Source: Nocardioides marinus (lineage in GTDB: Bacteria > Pseudomonadota > Alphaproteobacteria > Rhodobacterales > Rhodobacteraceae). Taken from it: a stretch of DNA of 64,000 nt. Made by a program: the position numbers and the translations under genes. The notes beneath the pieces were generated by a model, which saw nothing but the letters and a program-made list of their open reading frames with translations, was not told where the DNA came from and did no database searches. This document shows, one piece after another, positions 61,849 to 64,000 of the stretch. The stretch's first letter is position 1; every line of letters begins with the position of its first letter. Location: the NCBI GenBank assembly GCA_019801415.1, contig JAHVJD010000003.1:1-64000 (forward strand), given 5' to 3'.

Positions 61849-63111
61849 TCAGCCGGATTTGCGCAGAAGCGCCATGTAGAAGCCGTCCATGCCGCCGCGA
61901 TCAGACCAGTAATCCGGGCGCAGCCGCAGGCCGCCCTCCTCGGTGATCCAGTCCGCCTCGACCCCCGGCACGGCCAGCGCAGCGCGATCGGCGGCCATGT
62001 CCGGGAACATCTCCAACGCGTCTTCCACCTGGCACTCCCCCTCGTCCGGCAGCAGCGAGCAGGTGCAGAACATCAGCCGTCCGCCGGGTTTCACCAGGCT
62101 CCAGGCATGGGCCAGCATCTGCGCCTGCAATTCAATCAACGCGCCGAACTCGCTGCCGTCCTTGGCGTGCGGCAGATCCGGGTGTCGGCGAATGGTCCCC
62201 GTTGCGGAACACGGCGCGTCCAGCAACACCGCATCATATTGGCCGGTCTGCTGCAGCGCATCGCCGACAATCAGGTCTGCCGACAATCCTGTCCGCGCGA
62301 GATTCTCCTGCAAGCGCGCCGCCCGGGACGCCGAGGCGTCCACTGCCGTGACATTGGCGCCAGCCGCGGTCATCTGCATGGTCTTGCCGCCCGGCGCGGC
62401 GCAGAGGTCCAGCACGCGTTCCCCCGGCTGTACGTCGAGAATGCGCGCAGGCAGCGCCGCGGCGGCATCCTGAACCCACCAATCCCCCGCAGAATAGCCC
62501 GGCAACGCCGAGACCTGCCCGGCAGTGGCCAGCCGGATCGAACCGGTAGGCAGGCGTTCGCCTCCCAGCGCAGTCAGATCCGCTTGCGGCTTGCCCGTGA
62601 TGTCCAGCGGCGCACCGGCCAGATGCGCGGTCTCGATCGCCAGCATGGTCTCCGCCCCCCAGGCTTGGGCCAGGGGTTTTCGCAACCAGTTGGGCAGCCG
62701 CGGCACCCGCAGCTTGGCCCATTCCGCCGCCCCTTCAGCCGCCACTTTGCGCAGCACGGCGTTGACCATGCCCTTCAGCTGCCCATGGCGACGATGCCCG
62801 GACACCAGTGCAACCAGATCGTTGACCACGCCATGCGCCGCACCGCCGGCACAAAGCTCCACCGTGCCCAGTCGCAGGACATTCATCACCGTCAGCGGCG
62901 GAGCCTTCTTCAGGTACTTCTTCAGAACCCGGTCCGCCCGCTCTAGGCTGCGCAGGGTCTCGACCGCCAGCCGCTGTGCCCGCGCGCGCTCCTCCGGCGC
63001 CAGCTTCTCCAGCGCGCCGGCGGCATAGCATTCAGCCAGCAGGCGCCCCTCTCCCAATACCTGGTCAAGCAGGTAGACCGCGGTACGACGGGGGGTGTTG
63101 GCGTTTGACAT
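61849..63111 (-). CDS. rsmB: 16S rRNA (cytosine-967-C5)-methyltransferase RsmB/Sun
   Basis: A 420-residue enzyme. The N-terminal NusB-like domain runs to about residue 140 (RRTAVYLLDQVLGEGRLL, NDLVALVSGHRRH), the methyltransferase follows with the SAM motif LDLCAAPGGKTMQM and the catalytic cysteines in LLDAPCSATGTIRRHPD and MFCTCSLLPDEGE. The ATG at 63111 is preferred to a longer frame. It starts the minus-strand run of seven genes and is divergent from the SDHAF4-like gene. Confidence 0.94.
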   Translation of the reverse strand: MSNANTPRRTAVYLLDQVLGEGRLLAECYAAGALEKLAPEERARAQRLAVETLRSLERADRVLKKYLKKAPPLTVMNVLRLGTVELCAGGAAHGVVNDLVALVSGHRRHGQLKGMVNAVLRKVAAEGAAEWAKLRVPRLPNWLRKPLAQAWGAETMLAIETAHLAGAPLDITGKPQADLTALGGERLPTGSIRLATAGQVSALPGYSAGDWWVQDAAAALPARILDVQPGERVLDLCAAPGGKTMQMTAAGANVTAVDASASRAARLQENLARTGLSADLIVGDALQQTGQYDAVLLDAPCSATGTIRRHPDLPHAKDGSEFGALIELQAQMLAHAWSLVKPGGRLMFCTCSLLPDEGECQVEDALEMFPDMAADRAALAVPGVEADWITEEGGLRLRPDYWSDRGGMDGFYMALLRKSG

Positions 63112-63206
63112 CAGGCAGCTCCTCAGGGCGCGGGGTGTTTGCACGGCACAGGTTGTTTGCGCGGGACAGGGGCGTATATCATGCACGCAGCATAAAGGAA
63201 CCCGCG

Positions 63207-63395
63207 ATGAGCGAAGACACCAAAGTCAATACAGCCCTGCCCGCCGCCGCCCAACGCGCCCTGGCAGAGGCCGAAGAACGCCGCAAGGCCGCCGCCCAGG
63301 AAACGCCCGCGCCCAAGGAATTGGGTGGCCGCGACGGACCCGACCCCGCGCGCTATGGCGACTGGGAGAAAAAGGGCATCGCGATCGACTTCTGA
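63207..63395 (+). CDS. DUF1674 / SDHAF4-like small protein
   Basis: A 62-residue protein whose C-terminal half carries the family signature ELGGRDGPDPARYGDWEKKG and ends AIDF. This matches the succinate dehydrogenase assembly factor 4 family (DUF1674), which in eukaryotes protects flavinylated SdhA before it joins SdhB. The N-terminal half is Ala/Glu-rich and likely flexible. AAAGGA precedes the ATG at 63207. It is alone on its strand, between rsmB and dapB. Confidence 0.87.
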   Translation: MSEDTKVNTALPAAAQRALAEAEERRKAAAQETPAPKELGGRDGPDPARYGDWEKKGIAIDF

Positions 63396-63514
63396 GCGCA
63401 CAGGCGGAGGGGGGGGCGCCCCCGCCTTGCGCCGTCAGCGTACCAAAGACCAGGTGAAGGGCGGCCGGGCGCGCCTGTCGAGCCCGGCCCCGGCCAACCC
63501 CTCGATGGACGGGT

Positions 63515-64000
63515 TTACAGCCCCAGAACATCCACCATGTCATATTGCCCCGGGGCCTTGCCTTGCCCCCACAGCGCCGCCTTCAGCGCACCGCGGGCAA
63601 AGATTGCACGGTCCGTGGCGACGTGGCGCAAAACGATCCGCTCGCCCGCGGCCGCAAACAACACGTCATGCTCACCGACGATGTCTCCACCGCGAATTGC
63701 GGTGAAGCCGATGTCACCGCGCTTGCGCGCGCCGGTGATACCGTCACGCCCCGAGTCGCGCACATCCGCCAGCTTGACCCCGCGTCCCTCGGCGGCGGCC
63801 TCGCCGAGCATCAACGCGGTCCCGGAGGGCGCATCGACCTTGTGATGGTGATGCGCCTCGATCACCTCGATGTCGAAATCTTCATCCAATGCCGCCGCAA
63901 CCTTCTTGGTCAGCTGAACCAGCAGGTTGACCCCCAGGCTCATGTTGCCGGCCCGGATAATGGCGGTCTGGCGCGCCGCAGGCTCCAGGTCCGCGATCTC
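63515..64000 (-). CDS. dapB: 4-hydroxy-tetrahydrodipicolinate reductase, 3' part only
   Basis: The final 161 codons of dapB; the 5' end lies beyond the window and the frame is open to its last base. The enzyme reduces the product of DapA in lysine and diaminopimelate synthesis. The catalytic segment [16 protein letters not shown] (His pair and Lys) and [15 protein letters not shown] are both visible, as is the C-terminal [25 protein letters not shown]. The partial length matches what the C-terminal domain of a normal DapB would give. Confidence 0.96.
   Translation of the reverse strand, partial: EIADLEPAARQTAIIRAGNMSLGVNLLVQLTKKVAAALDEDFDIEVIEAHHHHKVDAPSGTALMLGEAAAEGRGVKLADVRDSGRDGITGARKRGDIGFTAIRGGDIVGEHDVLFAAAGERIVLRHVATDRAIFARGALKAALWGQGKAPGQYDMVDVLGL

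Overview
The window is GC-rich, gene-dense chromosomal DNA from an alphaproteobacterium, most likely a marine Rhodobacteraceae (Roseobacter group). Points in favour are the run of genes for RsmB, a heparinase II/III-like protein, PurH, LspA, a DUF3035 lipoprotein and two M16 peptidases, an SDHAF4-like protein, a saccharopine-type lysine pathway, a two-domain ALDH16-type dehydrogenase next to deoC, MsrPQ, and many short alphaproteobacterial hypothetical proteins. This is inference from gene content; no rRNA or species marker is present. I see no phage, insertion sequence, CRISPR array or replication origin.

Layout. 0.3-3.5 kb: periplasmic methionine-sulfoxide repair (msrPQ) and three exported small proteins, one with a Cys-His-Asp layout like a transglutaminase. 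3.6-10.3 kb: housekeeping genes (clpB, pyrF, a Nudix hydrolase, a DinB polymerase with an extra zinc ribbon, an N-formylglutamate amidohydrolase) and a candidate small RNA at about 7.5 kb. 10.4-14.9 kb: tRNA-Val(GAC), a short L36 ribosomal protein, then an iron-type ABC system split around a CobW-family GTPase; the GTPase is preceded by a 14-codon cysteine-rich leader ORF that overlaps its start codon. 15-24.6 kb: a branched-chain-amino-acid-type ABC transporter (LivF, binding protein, LivM, LivH, LivG) bracketed by two CoA ligases, with three unexplained small ORFs. A divergent hybrid histidine kinase/response regulator pair follows (25-27.6 kb).

28-33.5 kb: small proteins (MAPEG, WGR), an M20 amidohydrolase, and a five-gene operon (phosphatase, glutathione S-transferase, two saccharopine dehydrogenases with a PQ-loop membrane protein between them). 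33.6-38.7 kb: a mutL, rmuC, membrane-bound nucleotide cyclase run. 38.9-42.3 kb: deoC with ALDH16. 42.6-54.3 kb: rpsO, truB and pnp, normally neighbours, lie scattered among an RTX protein, a DUF1643 protein, a pseudouridine synthase, an aldehyde dehydrogenase, a 1-Cys peroxiredoxin and two glycosyltransferases whose DNA looks more AT-rich than the rest. 54.5-63.1 kb: a long minus-strand run (rsmB, heparinase-like, purH, lspA, DUF3035, two M16). The window ends with an SDHAF4-like gene and the 3' part of dapB.

The most unusual items are the Cys-rich leader coupled to the CobW GTPase, the PQ-loop protein inside the saccharopine operon, the candidate sRNA with a Shine-Dalgarno-complementary loop, the glycosyltransferase pair, and the small coupled ORF in front of livM. 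All functional assignments come from reading motifs by eye; no database search was run.
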